DNA from: Erwinia aphidicola
Lineage (GTDB): Bacteria; Pseudomonadota; Gammaproteobacteria; Enterobacterales; Enterobacteriaceae
Assembly: GCF_024169515.1 (NCBI RefSeq)
Contig: NZ_JAMKCQ010000001.1
Location: 3,038,001-3,102,000 of the forward strand
Reading direction: 5' to 3'
Length of the DNA: 64,000 nucleotides
In this document: in pieces, positions 45,603 through 57,735 of the stretch
How the letters are laid out: each line of letters begins with the position of its first letter
Numbering within the stretch: position 1 is the first letter of the stretch
Position numbers and translations under genes: made by a program
Notes under the pieces: generated by a model
What the model saw: only the letters and a program-made list of their open reading frames with translations
The model's database searches: none
What the model was told of the DNA's origin: nothing

Positions 45603-46814
45603 TCAACCAAACCAGTGATGGAACATCAGCTTAATGTAGTCAACGATGCGGCCGAAGAAACCGCCTTCCGGCATATCGTTCAGAACCACCAGAGGGTGCT
45701 GTTCAATGGTTTTGCCATCCAGCTGGAAGTTGATGCTGCCTACCACCTGATTTTTCTTCAGCGGCGCGTGCAGTTCAGTATTGCTCAGGGTGTAGCTGGC
45801 TTTCAGGTCTTTCATACGGCCGCGTGGAATCGTCAGATAGACATCTTTCTCGACGCCCAGCTGTACGCGATCGCTGTTACCGAACCACACCGGCTCAGAA
45901 GCAAACTCTTTACCGGCCTTCAGTGGCGCAACGGTTTCAAAGAAACGGAAGCCCCAGGTCAGCAGTTTTTTACTTTCTGTTTCACGCCCTTTGTAGGTAT
46001 GACCGCCCATTACCGCAGAGATCAGGCGCATCTGGCCTTCTGTCGCGGAGGCCACCAGGTTGTAACCCGCCGCATCAGTATGCCCGGTTTTAATGCCGTC
46101 AACGTTCAGGCTGGTATCCCACAGCAGGCCGTTACGGTTCATCTGGCGGATATTGTTAAAGGTGAACTCTTTTTCATGGTAAACCGCGTACTCATCCGGC
46201 ACGTCGCGGATCAGCGCACGGCCAATCAGCGCCATGTCGCGCGCCGAGCTGTACTGGCCTTCGGCATCGAGACCGTGCACGGTCTGGAAGTGAGTATTCT
46301 GCAGGCCCAGCGCTTTCACATAGTTGTTCATCAGCCCGACGAAGGCGTCCTGGCTGCCGGCCACATAGTCGGCCATCGCCACGCAGGCGTCATTACCGGA
46401 CTGCAGCACGATACCGCGCGTCAGCTGGGAAACCGGCACGCGGTCGCCTGGCTTCAGGAACATCAGAGAAGAGCCTTTGAATACCGGGTTACCGGTTGCC
46501 CAGGCATCTTTGCCCACGGTGACGATATCATCCTGATGGATTTTGCCCGCTTTCACCGCCTGACCGATAACGTAACTGGTCATCATTTTGGTCAGGCTGG
46601 CCGGGTCGCGACGCGCGTCGGAATTCTTCTCTGCCAGTACCTTACCTGAGTTGTAGTCGATCAGAACATAGGCTTCAGCGTCAATGTCCGGCACGCCGGG
46701 GATCATGGTTTTGATGTTGACGTCATCGGCAAGAGCGACAGCGTTGAGGCTGAGCGCGATCAGGGTGCCTGTCGTCAGGCGTTTCAGTAATCGGGATGGG
46801 TTCAAAGTGTTCAT
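45603..46814 (-). CDS. dacA: D-alanyl-D-alanine carboxypeptidase DacA (PBP5)
   Basis: 403 residues from ATG 46814; an upstream in-frame ATG (46883) is not family-like. A signal peptide ends at ALA-DDV (about 29). Catalytic motifs: SLTK (S73, K76), SGN in [10 protein letters not shown] and KTG in [12 protein letters not shown]. The C-terminus has the beta domain and an amphipathic membrane-anchoring helix ([18 protein letters not shown]). It trims the terminal D-alanine from peptidoglycan in the periplasm. Confidence 0.97.
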   Translation of the reverse strand: MNTLNPSRLLKRLTTGTLIALSLNAVALADDVNIKTMIPGVPDIDAEAYVLIDYNSGKVLAEKNSDARRDPASLTKMMTSYVIGQAVKAGKIHQDDIVTVGKDAWATGNPVFKGSSLMFLKPGDRVPVSQLTRGIVLQSGNDACVAMADYVAGSQDAFVGLMNNYVKALGLQNTHFQTVHGLDAEGQYSSARDMALIGRALIRDVPDEYAVYHEKEFTFNNIRQMNRNGLLWDTSLNVDGIKTGHTDAAGYNLVASATEGQMRLISAVMGGHTYKGRETESKKLLTWGFRFFETVAPLKAGKEFASEPVWFGNSDRVQLGVEKDVYLTIPRGRMKDLKASYTLSNTELHAPLKKNQVVGSINFQLDGKTIEQHPLVVLNDMPEGGFFGRIVDYIKLMFHHWFG

Positions 46815-46921
46815 GTAAGGACTACAACATCCATGGGCTAAGTTAAAAAAGTGACTCACTATAGCAAAATCATCCAGCCACAACCCGCCTAATTCAGGCG
46901 GGAAAGGGGGGATTTACCTGC

Positions 46922-48034
46922 TTAAGGTGCGACGGTAATAAACGATTGCTGCTGGGCTTCATTCGCCAGTCGCTGCTGCAAAGCGGCGGCCTGCGAACGC
47001 GAGCTGAATTGGCCCAGCTGCACGCGATAAACATTGTTGCGGCTATCGACAGAGCCGGGGACGCCGAACTGCTTGCCGAGGCTGCTGGCGAGCGCGCGGG
47101 CGCGGGTGCCGTCGCTCAGCGCGCCGACCTGCACCACGTAGGTGCCGGAGGCGCTGGCAGCTGGGGCAGCAGCCGCTGCTGCGGCCGGAGCGGCCACTGC
47201 AGCAGGGGCGGCAACCGGTTCGCTGCCTTCCAGCACGCCGTTTTGCAATGGCTGTGCGGCACCGAGGAAGCCACTGCTGCGCACTGGCGCGCCCATATTG
47301 TCTTCGCTATTCAGGGTGCTGTTATCCACCGGGCGCGACTGCTGCTGCTGCACTTCCTGCGGCTGCGGGCTGTTGTATTGCTGCGGCTGCGAGTTGCTCA
47401 TAACGGCAGCGCCTGCGCCCATGGTCATGCCGCCACCGATATCCGGGCGTGAAGGCAGGGCATAGCTCTGCTTAGCGACCGTGGTCCCGATGGTGCCGGG
47501 GCCGGAAAGGCTACCGTCCGGCGCGACGCTGATGAAGTCAACGCGCACTTTGGTGTTGTTCGAGGTATTCAGGCGATCTGCGGCGGCACGCGACAGGTCA
47601 ATAATACGGCCAGGCGTGTAGGGACCACGATCGTTGACGCGTACTACGATCATGCGGCCGTTGGCCAGATTCGTGACGCGCACGTAGCTTGGCAGCGGCA
47701 GCGTCGGGTGTGCCGCCGTCATGGCATTGGGGTCAAACTCTTCACCCGTGGCGGTACGATTGGTGCCCATCTCTTCGCCATACGACGCAGCCAGACCGGT
47801 TTGGCTAAAATTCGACGGGTCTTTCACTACCGTGTAGCTTTTGCCGTTAACCGAGTAATCCTGCAGGGTGCCGGGATTAAACGGTTCATAACGCGGCTCT
47901 GCACCGCCAATCTCCACCACCGGGCCGTTATAGGCGGCCTGCTGCTGCGTGACCGGCGCCTGCTGGTCGTTGTCTGTAGTACAGGCTGCCAGCAGTGCTG
48001 ATGCCAGGGCAACCCAAAGCCAATCCTTACGCAT
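46922..48034 (-). CDS. rlpA: Septal-ring lipoprotein RlpA
   Basis: 370 residues. A lipoprotein signal ends in LLAACT with the lipidated cysteine at about residue 18. A double-psi beta-barrel (about 80-170) has [20 protein letters not shown] and [18 protein letters not shown] with the catalytic aspartate. After a glutamine-rich and alanine-rich linker (a long poly-Ala/Pro tract around residues 270-300) a C-terminal SPOR domain (TYVVQVGAL onward) binds denuded glycan. In some bacteria RlpA is a lytic transglycosylase. Stop is 107 bases upstream of dacA. Confidence 0.95.
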   Translation of the reverse strand: MRKDWLWVALASALLAACTTDNDQQAPVTQQQAAYNGPVVEIGGAEPRYEPFNPGTLQDYSVNGKSYTVVKDPSNFSQTGLAASYGEEMGTNRTATGEEFDPNAMTAAHPTLPLPSYVRVTNLANGRMIVVRVNDRGPYTPGRIIDLSRAAADRLNTSNNTKVRVDFISVAPDGSLSGPGTIGTTVAKQSYALPSRPDIGGGMTMGAGAAVMSNSQPQQYNSPQPQEVQQQQSRPVDNSTLNSEDNMGAPVRSSGFLGAAQPLQNGVLEGSEPVAAPAAVAAPAAAAAAAPAASASGTYVVQVGALSDGTRARALASSLGKQFGVPGSVDSRNNVYRVQLGQFSSRSQAAALQQRLANEAQQQSFITVAP

Positions 48035-48047
48035 GTGTTTATGCCTC

Positions 48048-49160
48048 TTAAACGCTCTTCGACAACAGTTTTCGGTGGGTGTGAATCGACATTATGATGC
48101 CAAACCCGGCCATCAGGACGATCAGTGCGGAGCCGCCATAGCTGACTAACGGTAACGGCACGCCTACCACCGGCAATATACCGCTTACCATGCCAATGTT
48201 AACAAAAACATAGACAAAGAAGATCAGCATTAATCCACCGGCCATCACGCGACCAAAGGTGGTCTGCGCACGTGCAGCCATCGTCAGGCCACGCATGATC
48301 AGCAGCACGTAGAGTATCAGCAGAATCAGTACCCCGACTAATCCTAATTCTTCGGCCAGTACCGCAAAAATAAAGTCGGTATGGCGTTCGGGCAAGAACT
48401 CAAGCTGTGACTGGGTTCCATGCAGCCAGCCCTTACCGCGCAGCCCGCCTGAGCCGATGGCGATTTTCGACTGGATAATATGGTAGCCCGCGCCGAGTGG
48501 GTCGCTTTCCGGGTCGAGCAGCATCATCACGCGGTCGCGCTGATAGTCGTGCATCAGGAAGAACCACAGCACCGGAATAAATGCCGCCACCAGCAGCACT
48601 GCAATGGCGATCAGCTTCCAGCTCATGCCGGAGAGGAACAGCACGAACAGCCCGGAGGCAGCGATCAATATTGCAGTACCGAGATCCGGCTGTGCCGCTA
48701 CCAGCAGGGTTGGCATAAAGATCAGCACCAGCGCGATGGCGGTGTTTTTCAAGGTCGGCGGGCAGACATCGCGGTTAATAAAGCGTGCCACCATCAGCGG
48801 TACGGCGATTTTGGCAATCTCCGAGGGCTGGAAGCGCACCACGCCGAGGTCCAGCCAGCGCTGTGCCCCTTTACTGATCTGCCCGAAGGCGTCCACCGCG
48901 ATCAGCAAGATCACGCAGATTATATAGAGGTAGGGCGCCCAGCCTTCATATACGCGCGGCGGGATTTGCGCCATCACCAGCATCACGACCACTCCCATGG
49001 CAATCTGACCGAGCTTGCGCTCCATCATGCCCGGATCCTGGCCGCTGGCACTCCACATCACCAGCGCGCTGTAAATCAGCAGCGCGGCGATGATCAGGCA
49101 AAATGTCGGATCAATATGGATACGCGTCCAGATTGTCCTTTTCTGATGGCTATCATTCAT
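48048..49160 (-). CDS. mrdB: Rod-shape glycosyltransferase RodA (MrdB)
   Basis: 370 residues, SEDS family, ten membrane segments. The family motif [22 protein letters not shown] and the C-terminal [24 protein letters not shown] are present. It polymerises glycan strands with PBP2 in the elongasome. Starts 6 bases after the mrdA stop and lies 13 bases upstream of rlpA, so mrdA-mrdB-rlpA are one transcript. Confidence 0.97.
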   Translation of the reverse strand: MNDSHQKRTIWTRIHIDPTFCLIIAALLIYSALVMWSASGQDPGMMERKLGQIAMGVVVMLVMAQIPPRVYEGWAPYLYIICVILLIAVDAFGQISKGAQRWLDLGVVRFQPSEIAKIAVPLMVARFINRDVCPPTLKNTAIALVLIFMPTLLVAAQPDLGTAILIAASGLFVLFLSGMSWKLIAIAVLLVAAFIPVLWFFLMHDYQRDRVMMLLDPESDPLGAGYHIIQSKIAIGSGGLRGKGWLHGTQSQLEFLPERHTDFIFAVLAEELGLVGVLILLILYVLLIMRGLTMAARAQTTFGRVMAGGLMLIFFVYVFVNIGMVSGILPVVGVPLPLVSYGGSALIVLMAGFGIIMSIHTHRKLLSKSV

Positions 49161-49166
49161 AACCGG

Positions 49167-51071
49167 TTATTCACCTTCGTAGCCTGGCGGCGTTGGCGCA
49201 GCGTCAGGCAGGTTAGTATTGTTATCGCCAAGAATAATGTGGTCGAGGATCTGGCGCATGATAGTCCCGACGGCCGGACCTGCGCCGCCGTTCTCAAGGA
49301 TGATAGTGACGGCCACGCGGGGATGATCGTAAGGCGCAAAGGCCGTCATCAGCTTGTGGTCGCGCAGGCGTTCCGTCAGCTTGTGGGCGTTATAGGTTTC
49401 ATTCGCTTTCAGGCCAAATACCTGTGCGGTACCTGACTTGGCGGCGATTTTATAGGAAGCGTCCGCAAAGCTCTTACGCGCAGTACCGTTTGGACGGTTC
49501 GCCACGCCATACATGCCGTCTTTGGCAATTTCCCAGTAGCCGGAGTGGACGTCTGCGACCGGGGCCTCCGGCGGCTGACGCCATGGCACTTTAGTGCTGC
49601 CCTGCATGGCGTCCATCATCAGATGCGGAGTTTTAATCACGCCATCGTTAATCAGGATCATCAACGCTTTGTTCATCTGTACCGGCGTGGCGGTCCAGTA
49701 CCCCTGGCCGATACCCACCGGTATGGTGTCCCCCTGATACCAGGGTTTCTTGAAGCGCTTCATCTTCCAGTCACGGGTGGGCATGTTGCCGGCGGTCTCT
49801 TCGATCAGATCGATACCGGAAAGATGGCCGTAGCCGAATTTACTCATCCACTCGCCGAGCCGGTCGATGCCCATATCATAGGCAACCTGATAGAAGAAGG
49901 TATCCGCGGACTCTTCCAGCGATTTGGTGACGTTCAGGCGGCCGTGGCCCCAGCGTTTCCAGTCGCGGAAACGTTTTTCGGACCCGGGCAGCTGCCACCA
50001 GCCCGGGTCAAACAGGCTGGTGTTGCGGGTGATGACGCCGGCGGTCAGGGCGGACACCGCAATATACGGTTTCACCGTGGACGCTGGAGGGTAGGCGCCC
50101 TGTGTCGCGCGGTTAATCAACGGGCGGTTTTCATCATGCAGCAGGCGGTTATAGTCCTTGCTGGAGATACCGTCGACAAACAGGTTCGGGTCATAGCTGG
50201 GCATGGAGACCATCGCTAGTAATTCACCGTTACGCGGATCGCTGACCACTACGGCGGCACGACTGCCCGCCAGCAGCGTCTCAATATACTGCTGGAGCTT
50301 AAGGTCAATCGTCAGGTAGATATCGCGCCCGGCCTGCGGAGACTGCTCGTGCAGCTGGCGAATAACGCGGCCGCGGTTGTTCACTTCGACCTCTTCATAC
50401 CCCGTTTTGCCGTGCAGTACATCTTCGTAATAGCGCTCAATACCCAGCTTGCCGATGTCGTGGGTGGCAGCATAGTTGGGCCACTTGCCCTCTTTATCCA
50501 GGCGCTCAACGTCGCGGTCGTTAATTTTCGACACGTAGCCGAGCACGTGGGTCAGGGCGGAGCCGTAAGGGTAGTAGCGGCGCTGATAGCCTTTGACTTC
50601 AACGCCGGGGAAACGGTACTGATTGACGGCAAAACGCGCTACCTGAACGTCATTCAGGCTGGTTTTCACCGCAATAGAGGTAAAGCGACGCGAGCGTTTG
50701 CGCTCTTTTTCAAATGCTTCAATATCTTCATCGGTCAGATCGACGATAGGCTTCAGCTCCTGCAGGACTTGCTGCAGGTTATCGACTTTTTCAGGCACCA
50801 GCTCGAGCTGGTAAATGGTGCGGTTAAGCGCCAGGGGGACGCCATTACGGTCGAAGATAATGCCACGGCTGGGCGCGACCGGAACCAGTTTGATGCGGTT
50901 CTCATTGGAGCGCGTGCTGTAGTCGTCAAAGCGGGTAATTTGCAGGTGGTAAAGGTTCGCCACCAGCACACCGGAAAGCAGCAAAATGCCAAAAAATGCG
51001 ATTAGCGCCCGACGAACAAACAGCGTCTGCTCGGCGGTATAGTCACGAAAGGAGTTACGTTGTAATTTCAT
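49167..51071 (-). CDS. mrdA: Penicillin-binding protein 2 (MrdA)
   Basis: 634 residues, similar to the 633 of E. coli. A single N-terminal membrane helix (about 21-43), the pedestal domain, then the transpeptidase domain with active serine in YPPASTVKPYIA (near residue 330), SAD in EESADTFFYQVA and KSGT in AAKSGTAQVF. It crosslinks lateral-wall peptidoglycan with RodA. It is 34 bases downstream of rlmH. Confidence 0.97.
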   Translation of the reverse strand: MKLQRNSFRDYTAEQTLFVRRALIAFFGILLLSGVLVANLYHLQITRFDDYSTRSNENRIKLVPVAPSRGIIFDRNGVPLALNRTIYQLELVPEKVDNLQQVLQELKPIVDLTDEDIEAFEKERKRSRRFTSIAVKTSLNDVQVARFAVNQYRFPGVEVKGYQRRYYPYGSALTHVLGYVSKINDRDVERLDKEGKWPNYAATHDIGKLGIERYYEDVLHGKTGYEEVEVNNRGRVIRQLHEQSPQAGRDIYLTIDLKLQQYIETLLAGSRAAVVVSDPRNGELLAMVSMPSYDPNLFVDGISSKDYNRLLHDENRPLINRATQGAYPPASTVKPYIAVSALTAGVITRNTSLFDPGWWQLPGSEKRFRDWKRWGHGRLNVTKSLEESADTFFYQVAYDMGIDRLGEWMSKFGYGHLSGIDLIEETAGNMPTRDWKMKRFKKPWYQGDTIPVGIGQGYWTATPVQMNKALMILINDGVIKTPHLMMDAMQGSTKVPWRQPPEAPVADVHSGYWEIAKDGMYGVANRPNGTARKSFADASYKIAAKSGTAQVFGLKANETYNAHKLTERLRDHKLMTAFAPYDHPRVAVTIILENGGAGPAVGTIMRQILDHIILGDNNTNLPDAAPTPPGYEGE

Positions 51072-51105
51072 CCGCTGCTTTTGTCTGTCCGGTTAGCCTT
51101 ATCCG

Positions 51106-51576
51106 TTACTCACGATGATAAGGATGATTCGCAGTAATGCTCCATGCACGATACAAACTCTCTGCAACCAACACGCGAACCAGCGGATGGGGCAGGGTCA
51201 GCGCTGAGAGTGACCAGCTTTGTTCCGCCGCGGCCTTGCAGGCGGGTGACAGGCCTTCCGGTCCGCCAATCAACAGGCTGACATCGCGGCCATCCTGCTT
51301 CCAGCGTTCCAGTTGACTGGCGAGCTGTGGGGTTTCCCACGGCTGGCCGGGTATATCCAGCGTGACGATGCGGTTGCCCTTACCGGTGGCTGCCAGCATC
51401 ATTTCGCCTTCTTTTTCCAGAATGCGTTTGATATCGGCATTCTTGCCGCGCTTTCCGGCCGGGACCTCAGTCAGCTCGAATGGCATATCTTTCGGAAACC
51501 GACGCAGATATTCCATAAAACCCGTTTGAACCCAGTCCGGCATTTTGGTGCCAACGGCGACCAGTTGCAGCTTCAC
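51106..51576 (-). CDS. rlmH: 23S rRNA pseudouridine-1915 methyltransferase RlmH
   Basis: 156 residues, SPOUT family. SAM-binding knot segments [21 protein letters not shown] and [13 protein letters not shown] are intact, and it ends with the conserved YHRE tail. It methylates pseudouridine 1915 in 70S ribosomes. Three bases from rsfS. Confidence 0.97.
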   Translation of the reverse strand: MKLQLVAVGTKMPDWVQTGFMEYLRRFPKDMPFELTEVPAGKRGKNADIKRILEKEGEMMLAATGKGNRIVTLDIPGQPWETPQLASQLERWKQDGRDVSLLIGGPEGLSPACKAAAEQSWSLSALTLPHPLVRVLVAESLYRAWSITANHPYHRE

Positions 51577-51579
51577 GGC

Positions 51580-51897
51580 TTAACTCCAGAGCTTTTCCAG
51601 TTCGTACAGCTGACGGCTGTCTGCTTCCATGACGTGAAGGATCACTTCACCGAGGTCAACAACCACCCAGTCACTTGGCGCACGGCTGTTAACGCGAAAA
51701 GCATCCAGACCGATCTGCTTCGCTTCCTGAACCACGTGTTCAGCGATGGAAACCAGATGGCGGGTTGAGGTGCCGGTGCAAATCACCATATAGCTGGTGA
51801 TGCTTGATTTGCCCTGAACGTCGATAGCGACAATGTCCTGAGCTTTTAAATCGTCACATTTATCAATGACGAAGTCTTGGAGTGCTTGACCTTGCAA
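51580..51897 (-). CDS. rsfS: Ribosomal silencing factor RsfS
   Basis: 105 residues, DUF143 family: [27 protein letters not shown] and [16 protein letters not shown] are family signatures. It binds L14 and blocks subunit joining in stationary phase. In E. coli cobC separates it from nadD; here a 257-base non-coding gap with an ERIC repeat does. Confidence 0.96.
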   Translation of the reverse strand: MQGQALQDFVIDKCDDLKAQDIVAIDVQGKSSITSYMVICTGTSTRHLVSIAEHVVQEAKQIGLDAFRVNSRAPSDWVVVDLGEVILHVMEADSRQLYELEKLWS

Positions 51898-52040
51898 AAG
51901 GTTCCCCCTTGGGATTTAAGTCTGAAGGGTTATCGCATATTCACGCGTAAAGCGCTGTCGACAACCGTAACATGATGTTTTAGCCGGGCGAATGCCCCGA
52001 AAAATTAGCGGCGAAGTATATCACGCTGTGGCGGGTTGCG

Positions 52041-52144
<104 letters not shown>

Positions 52145-52154
52145 GCAATTCGAA

Positions 52155-52811
52155 TTATTTTGTGTATAAACCTTCGCGATCGATGTAATCGCTGACGGCC
52201 GGGGGTAACAGGTCGCTATCTGACTTGCCCTGATGACGACGCGTGCGGATTTCGGTAGCCGAAATGTCGACCAGCGGAGTGTCGGCGAGAAACACCTTAC
52301 CGGCGGGCGTTTGTTGCAGGAGCAGCGCGTCGCGCGTCAGATGCTGGTCCAGCCACCGTTGCAGCTCCGGCGTTTCCATCTCGCTGCGATAGCCCGGACG
52401 CTGACAGACCAGCAGATGACAGAATGACAGCAGCGCCTGCCAGCGGTGCCACTTATGTAAGGTTAGCAGGGAATCCTGACCGATGATAAAGGCCAGCGGC
52501 TGGCGCGCCCCGCGCTCGGCGCGCAGCTGTTCCAGCGTTTCGAGGGTGTAAGAGGGGGTGCTGCGCTGCATTTCACGCAGGTCCAGCTCGAACAGCGGGT
52601 TCCCGGCAATCGCCAGCCTGACCATTTCCACGCGCTGTGCGGGCGTGGCCTCCGGCTGCGGGCGATGCGGCGGCACGTTGTTTGGCATCAGCGTGACTTT
52701 TTGCAACCCGACCTGTGCGGCCAGCGCTTCAGCCGGCTGCAGGTGACCGTAGTGGATCGGGTCAAACGTGCCGCCGAGCAGCGCGTGCAGTTTAATGGTG
52801 TCACACATCAC
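52155..52811 (-). CDS. nadD: Nicotinate-mononucleotide adenylyltransferase NadD
   Basis: 218 residues. The nucleotidyltransferase motif [11 protein letters not shown] is at residues 13-23 and the C-terminal [10 protein letters not shown] motif is present. It makes deamido-NAD in the cytoplasm. The start overlaps the end of holA by 11 bases, so a second in-frame start (MCDT) two codons in is equally possible. Confidence 0.96.
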   Translation of the reverse strand: MMCDTIKLHALLGGTFDPIHYGHLQPAEALAAQVGLQKVTLMPNNVPPHRPQPEATPAQRVEMVRLAIAGNPLFELDLREMQRSTPSYTLETLEQLRAERGARQPLAFIIGQDSLLTLHKWHRWQALLSFCHLLVCQRPGYRSEMETPELQRWLDQHLTRDALLLQQTPAGKVFLADTPLVDISATEIRTRRHQGKSDSDLLPPAVSDYIDREGLYTK

Positions 52812-53832
52812 AGAAACTCGGCGGGAAAGCCGGGTGGCACAGCACCAGCGCCAGCGTCTCCAGCTCCGCCCAAACCGACTGGCCGTAATCCTGCTTCAGC
52901 GTCAGTTCGATGTGCGTCAGTGCGCGCACGGCCTGGCCCAGCTGCGCGCTGCTCAGGCGCTGCAGCGCATCGCTAAACAGCGTGCGGCGGTTCTGCCATA
53001 CCCGGTGCTGGTCAAACAGCGTGCGCAGCGGCGTGCTGGCCATCTGGCGCTGCAGCGTCACCAGCAGCAGCAGATCGCGCTGCAGGGTGCGCAGCAGGAT
53101 CACCGGTTCACTCTCTTCTGAACGCATCTGGCGCAGGATGTGCAGTGCGCGCTTACTTTTCCCGGCCAGCAGGGCATCAACCCAGTGGAACGGCGTGAAG
53201 TGCGCGGCATCATTGACCGCCTGCTCAACGCGCGGCAGCGTCAGTTTCCCGTCCGGCCACAGCAGAGCCAGCCGTTCCAGTGCCTGAGACAAGGCCAGCA
53301 GATTGCCTTCATAGCAGTAGCACAGCAGCTGATTGGCGGCATCATCCAGCGTCAGCTGCTGTTTTTTAGCGCGGGCCGCGACCCAGCGCGGTAGCTGCGC
53401 CTGTTCCGGCGTCTGGCAGGGAACCAGCACACCGTGGGCGCTCAGCGCCTTAAACCAGGCGCTGTTTTCCTGAGCTTTGGTGAGTTTACTGGCGCGCAGC
53501 ACCAGCAGGATATCGCTGTGCAGCAGCGTGGAGAGCATGAGCAGCTGTTCGCTCATGGCGGCATTTGGGCCGTTTTCCGGCAAAATAAGCAGTAACGTCT
53601 GGCGGCTGGCAAACAGGCTGAGCTCCTGGCAGGTGGCAAATATATCCTGCCAGTCGGTTCCCGCTTCCAGCACTACGCTGAAATGTTCAGTAAATCCCTG
53701 CTGCTGGGCGGCGGCGCGGATTTCATCCTGCGCTTCCTGCAGCAGCAGCGGTTCATTACCGCTTAACAGATAACAGGCGCGCAGCCCCTCTCGGAGTTGC
53801 ACGCCCAGTTGCTCAGGGTAAATCCTGATCAT
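52801..53832 (-). CDS. holA: DNA polymerase III delta subunit HolA
   Basis: 343 residues, same length as E. coli HolA. N-terminal [20 protein letters not shown] and [18 protein letters not shown] are family-typical. It is the clamp-loader subunit that opens the beta clamp. Its start overlaps the lptE stop by 4 bases. Confidence 0.96.
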   Translation of the reverse strand: MIRIYPEQLGVQLREGLRACYLLSGNEPLLLQEAQDEIRAAAQQQGFTEHFSVVLEAGTDWQDIFATCQELSLFASRQTLLLILPENGPNAAMSEQLLMLSTLLHSDILLVLRASKLTKAQENSAWFKALSAHGVLVPCQTPEQAQLPRWVAARAKKQQLTLDDAANQLLCYCYEGNLLALSQALERLALLWPDGKLTLPRVEQAVNDAAHFTPFHWVDALLAGKSKRALHILRQMRSEESEPVILLRTLQRDLLLLVTLQRQMASTPLRTLFDQHRVWQNRRTLFSDALQRLSSAQLGQAVRALTHIELTLKQDYGQSVWAELETLALVLCHPAFPPSFCDV

Positions 53833-54428
53833 CGTGTGTAAGAGCTGTCCGACACGCTGTTGGCAGCACCCGGCAGGTTATCCACCGCTGAAGGCGTGCT
53901 GTCGAGCGTGTTAATGGCCGGGTTCTTTTCCGCCGCATGCACCGTCAGCAGCTTACGCACCAGCTGCTCAACCGCCTGAGTACGCATCTCATTCACAATG
54001 ATCTGCTGCTCGGAGTCTTTTGCCAGCGCGGCCAGCGGGTTATCGAAGAATGAACGGTAGACGGTGGCGCTGATCGGATAGATGCCCTTATTCGGCACCA
54101 GCACCGAGGCGCTCACGGTCATCACCATCGAGTACTCGGCGGTTTTACCGTCCTGGAAGATCGAGGCGGTATCGCGGCCGCTCCTCTCACCCTGTAGACG
54201 CAGTGAAGGCACATCGGTGCGCTCCGCCGCGTTATCGAGGATGGTGACGTTGTTCAGACGCAGCTGTTCGCGCACGGCACGCGTCAGCGGGCCATACGGG
54301 TCAGCGGTATCAAGAACCAGCGTTTTCATCTCCGGCGGCACCGAGGTGGTGCCGCGCAGATGGTAGCCACAACCGGCGGTGATCAACACCGCCATGCCGA
54401 GTAATAACGAGACTATCGGATGTCGCAC
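53829..54428 (-). CDS. lptE: LPS-assembly lipoprotein LptE
   Basis: 199 residues from GTG 54428, chosen because AGGAGG lies 4-5 bases before it and [11 protein letters not shown] aligns with the E. coli N-terminus; an ATG at 54443 overlapping the leuS stop would add 5 residues and is upstream of that ribosome site. The lipobox LITAGC gives the lipidated cysteine. The mature part ([20 protein letters not shown], then [20 protein letters not shown]) is typical. It plugs the LptD barrel and delivers LPS to the outer surface. Confidence 0.95.
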   Translation of the reverse strand: MRHPIVSLLLGMAVLITAGCGYHLRGTTSVPPEMKTLVLDTADPYGPLTRAVREQLRLNNVTILDNAAERTDVPSLRLQGERSGRDTASIFQDGKTAEYSMVMTVSASVLVPNKGIYPISATVYRSFFDNPLAALAKDSEQQIIVNEMRTQAVEQLVRKLLTVHAAEKNPAINTLDSTPSAVDNLPGAANSVSDSSYTR

Positions 54429-54442
54429 AATTCCTCCTGACA

Positions 54443-57025
54443 TCAGCCCACGACCAGGTTAAGCAGCTTGCCCGGTACGTAAATCACTTTACGAATGGTG
54501 ACGCCATCAAGATATTTGGCCACCAGATGCTCCTGCGCAGCGCGAGCCTGCACCTGTTCCTGGTTAGCGTCAGCTGCGACGGTAATCTTCCCGCGCACCT
54601 TGCCGTTAACCTGTACCACAACCAGCAGTGAATCTTCGACCATTGCCGCTTCGTCTGCCTGCGGCCACGGTGCGTTGTCGATGTCGCCCTCGCCACCCAG
54701 CGACTGCCACAGCACGAAGCTGGCGTGCGGAGTGAACGGGTTGAGCATGCGTACCACGGCCAGCAGCGCTTCCTGCATCAGCGCACGATCCTGCTCGCTC
54801 TCCTGCGGGGCACGGGCAAGTTTGTTCATCAGCTCCATAATCGCGGCAATCGCAGTGTTGAAGGTCTGACGGCGGCCGATATCATCGGACACTTTGTTAA
54901 TGGTTTTATGCAGATCGCGACGCAGGGATTTCTGAGCGTCGTCCAGCGCATCAACGTCTAGCGCGACGGTTGCACCTTTTGCGGTGTGCTCAAAGGCCAG
55001 TTTCCAGACGCGCTTCAGGAAGCGGTTGGCCCCCTCCACACCGGACTCCTGCCACTCCAGCGTCATTTCCGCCGGGGAAGCGAACATCATGAACAGACGC
55101 ACGGTGTCAGCACCGTAGCGCTCCACCATCACCTGCGGGTCGATGCCATTATTTTTTGACTTCGACATTTTGCTCATGCCGGCATAAACCAGCTCGTGGC
55201 CTGCTTCGTCTGTTGCTTTAGTAATACGGCCTTTTTCATCGCGCTCAACGGTGACGTCAACCGGAGAAACCCAGTTACGTTCGCCGTTGGCACCGCTGTA
55301 GTAGAAGGCATCTGCCAGCACCATACCCTGGCACAGCAGGCGTTTAGCCGGCTCGTCAGAGTTTACCAGCCCGGCATCACGCAGCAGCTTGTGGAAGAAG
55401 CGGAAGTAGAGCAGGTGCATGATGGCGTGCTCAATGCCCCCCACATACTGATCGACCGGCAGCCAGTAGTTAGCGGCCGCCGGGTCCAGCATGCCTTTGT
55501 CATAGTCCGGGCAGGTGTAGCGTGCGTAGTACCAGGAAGACTCCATAAAGGTATCAAAGGTATCGGTTTCGCGCAGCGCAGGCTGACCGTTGACGGTGGT
55601 TTTCGCCCACTCGGGGTCGGCTTTAATTGGGCTGGTAATGCCATCCATCACCACATCTTCCGGCAGGATCACCGGCAGCTGGTCTTCAGGCGTTGGCATC
55701 ACGGTGCCATCTTCCAGCGTCACCATTGGAATTGGCGCACCCCAGTAACGCTGACGGGAGACACCCCAGTCGCGCAGGCGGTAGTTTACCTTACGCTCGC
55801 CAACCCCTTTGTCGGCCAGTTTGTTGGCAATGGCGTTGAAACCGTCTTCATAGGACAGACCGTCAAACTCACCGGAGTTAAACAGCGTGCCTTTTTCGGT
55901 CATCGCGGCTTCGCTCAGGTCTGGCGCGCTGCCGTCAGCGGCAAGGATCACCGGCTTGATGGCCAGGTCATACTTGGTGGCGAATTCCCAGTCGCGCTGG
56001 TCGTGGCCAGGTACGGCCATTACGGCACCGGTGCCGTATTCCATCAGCACAAAGTTTGCTACCCACACCGGCAATTTCTCACCGGTCAGTGGATGTTCAG
56101 CAAACAGGCCGGTCGCCATGCCTTTCTTCTCCATGGTCGCCATTTCAGCTTCGGCCACCTTGGTGTTCCGGCACTCGGCGATGAAGTCAGCCAGCGCCGG
56201 GTTGGTTGCGGACGCCTGAGCGGCCAGCGGGTGGCCCGCAGCGACGGCCAGGTAGGTCACACCCATAAAGGTGTCCGGGCGCGTGGTGTAGACGCTCAGC
56301 TTCTCTGCGCTGTCGATAACGCTGAACTCGATTTCCACCCCTTCGGAGCGGCCAATCCAGTTGCGCTGCATGGTTTTAACCTGCTCAGGCCAGCTTTCCA
56401 GCTTGTCGAGGTCATTCAGCAGTTCGTCGGCATAGTCGGTGATTTTGACAAACCACTGTGGGATCTCTTTGCGTTCAACCTTGGTGTCGCAGCGCCAGCA
56501 GCAGCCGTCAATAACCTGCTCGTTAGCCAGCACGGTCATGTCGTGCGGGCACCAGTTCACCGCCGAGGTCTTTTTGTAGACCAGGCCTTTTTCATACAGC
56601 TTGGTGAAGAACCACTGTTCCCAGCGGTAATACTCTGGCTGGCAGGTGGCGAGTTCGCGGTTCCAGTCATAGCCAAAGCCCAGCAGTTTCAGCTGGTTTT
56701 TCATGTAGTCGATGTTGGAGTAGGTCCACGGAGCCGGTGCGGTTTTGTTTTTCACCGCGGCGCCTTCAGCAGGCAGGCCGAAGGCATCCCAGCCGATTGG
56801 CTGCAGCACGTTTTTACCCAGCATGCGCTGGTAACGGGAGATCACGTCACCAATCGTATAGTTGCGCACGTGGCCCATGTGTAGGCGGCCAGAAGGATAG
56901 GGCAGCATGGAGAGGCAGTAATACTTCTCTTTACCTTCCTCTTCGGTCACTTTGAACGTTTGCTTCTTATCCCAGTGCTGCTGGACGTGGGATTCTATCT
57001 CTTCCGGGCGGTATTGCTCTTGCAT
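54443..57025 (-). CDS. leuS: Leucyl-tRNA synthetase
   Basis: 860 residues, identical in length to E. coli LeuS. HIGH motif as HMGH (residues 49-52), KMSKS in [12 protein letters not shown], and a CP1 editing domain with the threonine-rich region [19 protein letters not shown]. It charges tRNA-Leu. First gene of leuS-lptE-holA-nadD; the divergent 215-base gap to ybeL should carry both promoters. Confidence 0.98.
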   Translation of the reverse strand: MQEQYRPEEIESHVQQHWDKKQTFKVTEEEGKEKYYCLSMLPYPSGRLHMGHVRNYTIGDVISRYQRMLGKNVLQPIGWDAFGLPAEGAAVKNKTAPAPWTYSNIDYMKNQLKLLGFGYDWNRELATCQPEYYRWEQWFFTKLYEKGLVYKKTSAVNWCPHDMTVLANEQVIDGCCWRCDTKVERKEIPQWFVKITDYADELLNDLDKLESWPEQVKTMQRNWIGRSEGVEIEFSVIDSAEKLSVYTTRPDTFMGVTYLAVAAGHPLAAQASATNPALADFIAECRNTKVAEAEMATMEKKGMATGLFAEHPLTGEKLPVWVANFVLMEYGTGAVMAVPGHDQRDWEFATKYDLAIKPVILAADGSAPDLSEAAMTEKGTLFNSGEFDGLSYEDGFNAIANKLADKGVGERKVNYRLRDWGVSRQRYWGAPIPMVTLEDGTVMPTPEDQLPVILPEDVVMDGITSPIKADPEWAKTTVNGQPALRETDTFDTFMESSWYYARYTCPDYDKGMLDPAAANYWLPVDQYVGGIEHAIMHLLYFRFFHKLLRDAGLVNSDEPAKRLLCQGMVLADAFYYSGANGERNWVSPVDVTVERDEKGRITKATDEAGHELVYAGMSKMSKSKNNGIDPQVMVERYGADTVRLFMMFASPAEMTLEWQESGVEGANRFLKRVWKLAFEHTAKGATVALDVDALDDAQKSLRRDLHKTINKVSDDIGRRQTFNTAIAAIMELMNKLARAPQESEQDRALMQEALLAVVRMLNPFTPHASFVLWQSLGGEGDIDNAPWPQADEAAMVEDSLLVVVQVNGKVRGKITVAADANQEQVQARAAQEHLVAKYLDGVTIRKVIYVPGKLLNLVVG

Positions 57026-57240
57026 AGTAGCCAGTGGTCCTTTGTATCGATTTTTTGTGTTCGTTCAGATCCGCATAGCATAGCTGATAAGCAACTGTGG
57101 CAACAACAGTAAGCGTCCTGATGGTGGGCATTTCTCTGCAAGCTGGAAGCGCGGCGGCAAAATTTATCGCTGAAACACGGTAAATTTTCAGCAGGCGCTA
57201 GAATGAGAGGAAACGCTTTCGTTATCAATAAGGAGAGTCT

Positions 57241-57723
57241 ATGAACAAGGTCGCTCAGTATTATCGTGAGCTGGTATCTTCACTGACAACGCGTCTGGAA
57301 CGCGGAGAACGCGATATCGATGCGCTGGTTGAGAGTGCGCGCCAGCGGATGAATAATCGTGGAGAGTTAACGCGCAGTGAAATTGATGACGTGAGCCGCG
57401 CCGTACGCCGCGATCTGGAAGAGTTTGCCCGCAGCTATGCCGAAAATCAGCAGGAGCTGGGCGACAGCGTGTTTATGCGCGTGATCCGGCAAAGCATCTG
57501 GAAGGAGCTGGCGGATATTACCGACAAAAGTCAGCTGGAGTGGCGTGAAGTATTCCAGGACCTCAACCATCATGGCGTGTATCAGAGTGGCGAAGTCGTG
57601 GGGTTAGGCAATCTGGTGTGTGAGACCTGCCAGTTTACCCGGGCGATCTACACCCCTGAGGTACTGACCCGCTGCCCGGAGTGCGGCCACGATCACTTCG
57701 TGCGTCAGCCGTTTGAACCGTAA
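57241..57723 (+). CDS. ybeL: DUF1451 zinc-ribbon protein YbeL
   Basis: 160 residues. The N-terminal two thirds is helical and charged (VAQYYRELVSSLTTRLERGE); the C-terminus carries two CxxC knuckles, VCETCQFT and RCPECGHDHF, a rubredoxin-like zinc ribbon. Matches E. coli YbeL in length and type; function unknown. Ribosome site AAGGAG 8 bases before the ATG. Divergent from leuS as in E. coli. Confidence 0.93.
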   Translation: MNKVAQYYRELVSSLTTRLERGERDIDALVESARQRMNNRGELTRSEIDDVSRAVRRDLEEFARSYAENQQELGDSVFMRVIRQSIWKELADITDKSQLEWREVFQDLNHHGVYQSGEVVGLGNLVCETCQFTRAIYTPEVLTRCPECGHDHFVRQPFEP

Positions 57724-57735
57724 TACCTTTATTAC

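Noticed and set aside
45615..46649. 344-residue plus-strand open frame
   Set aside because: Antisense to dacA; no recognisable domain.
55196..56884. 562-residue plus-strand open frame
   Set aside because: Lies wholly antisense to leuS, whose motifs and length are perfect.
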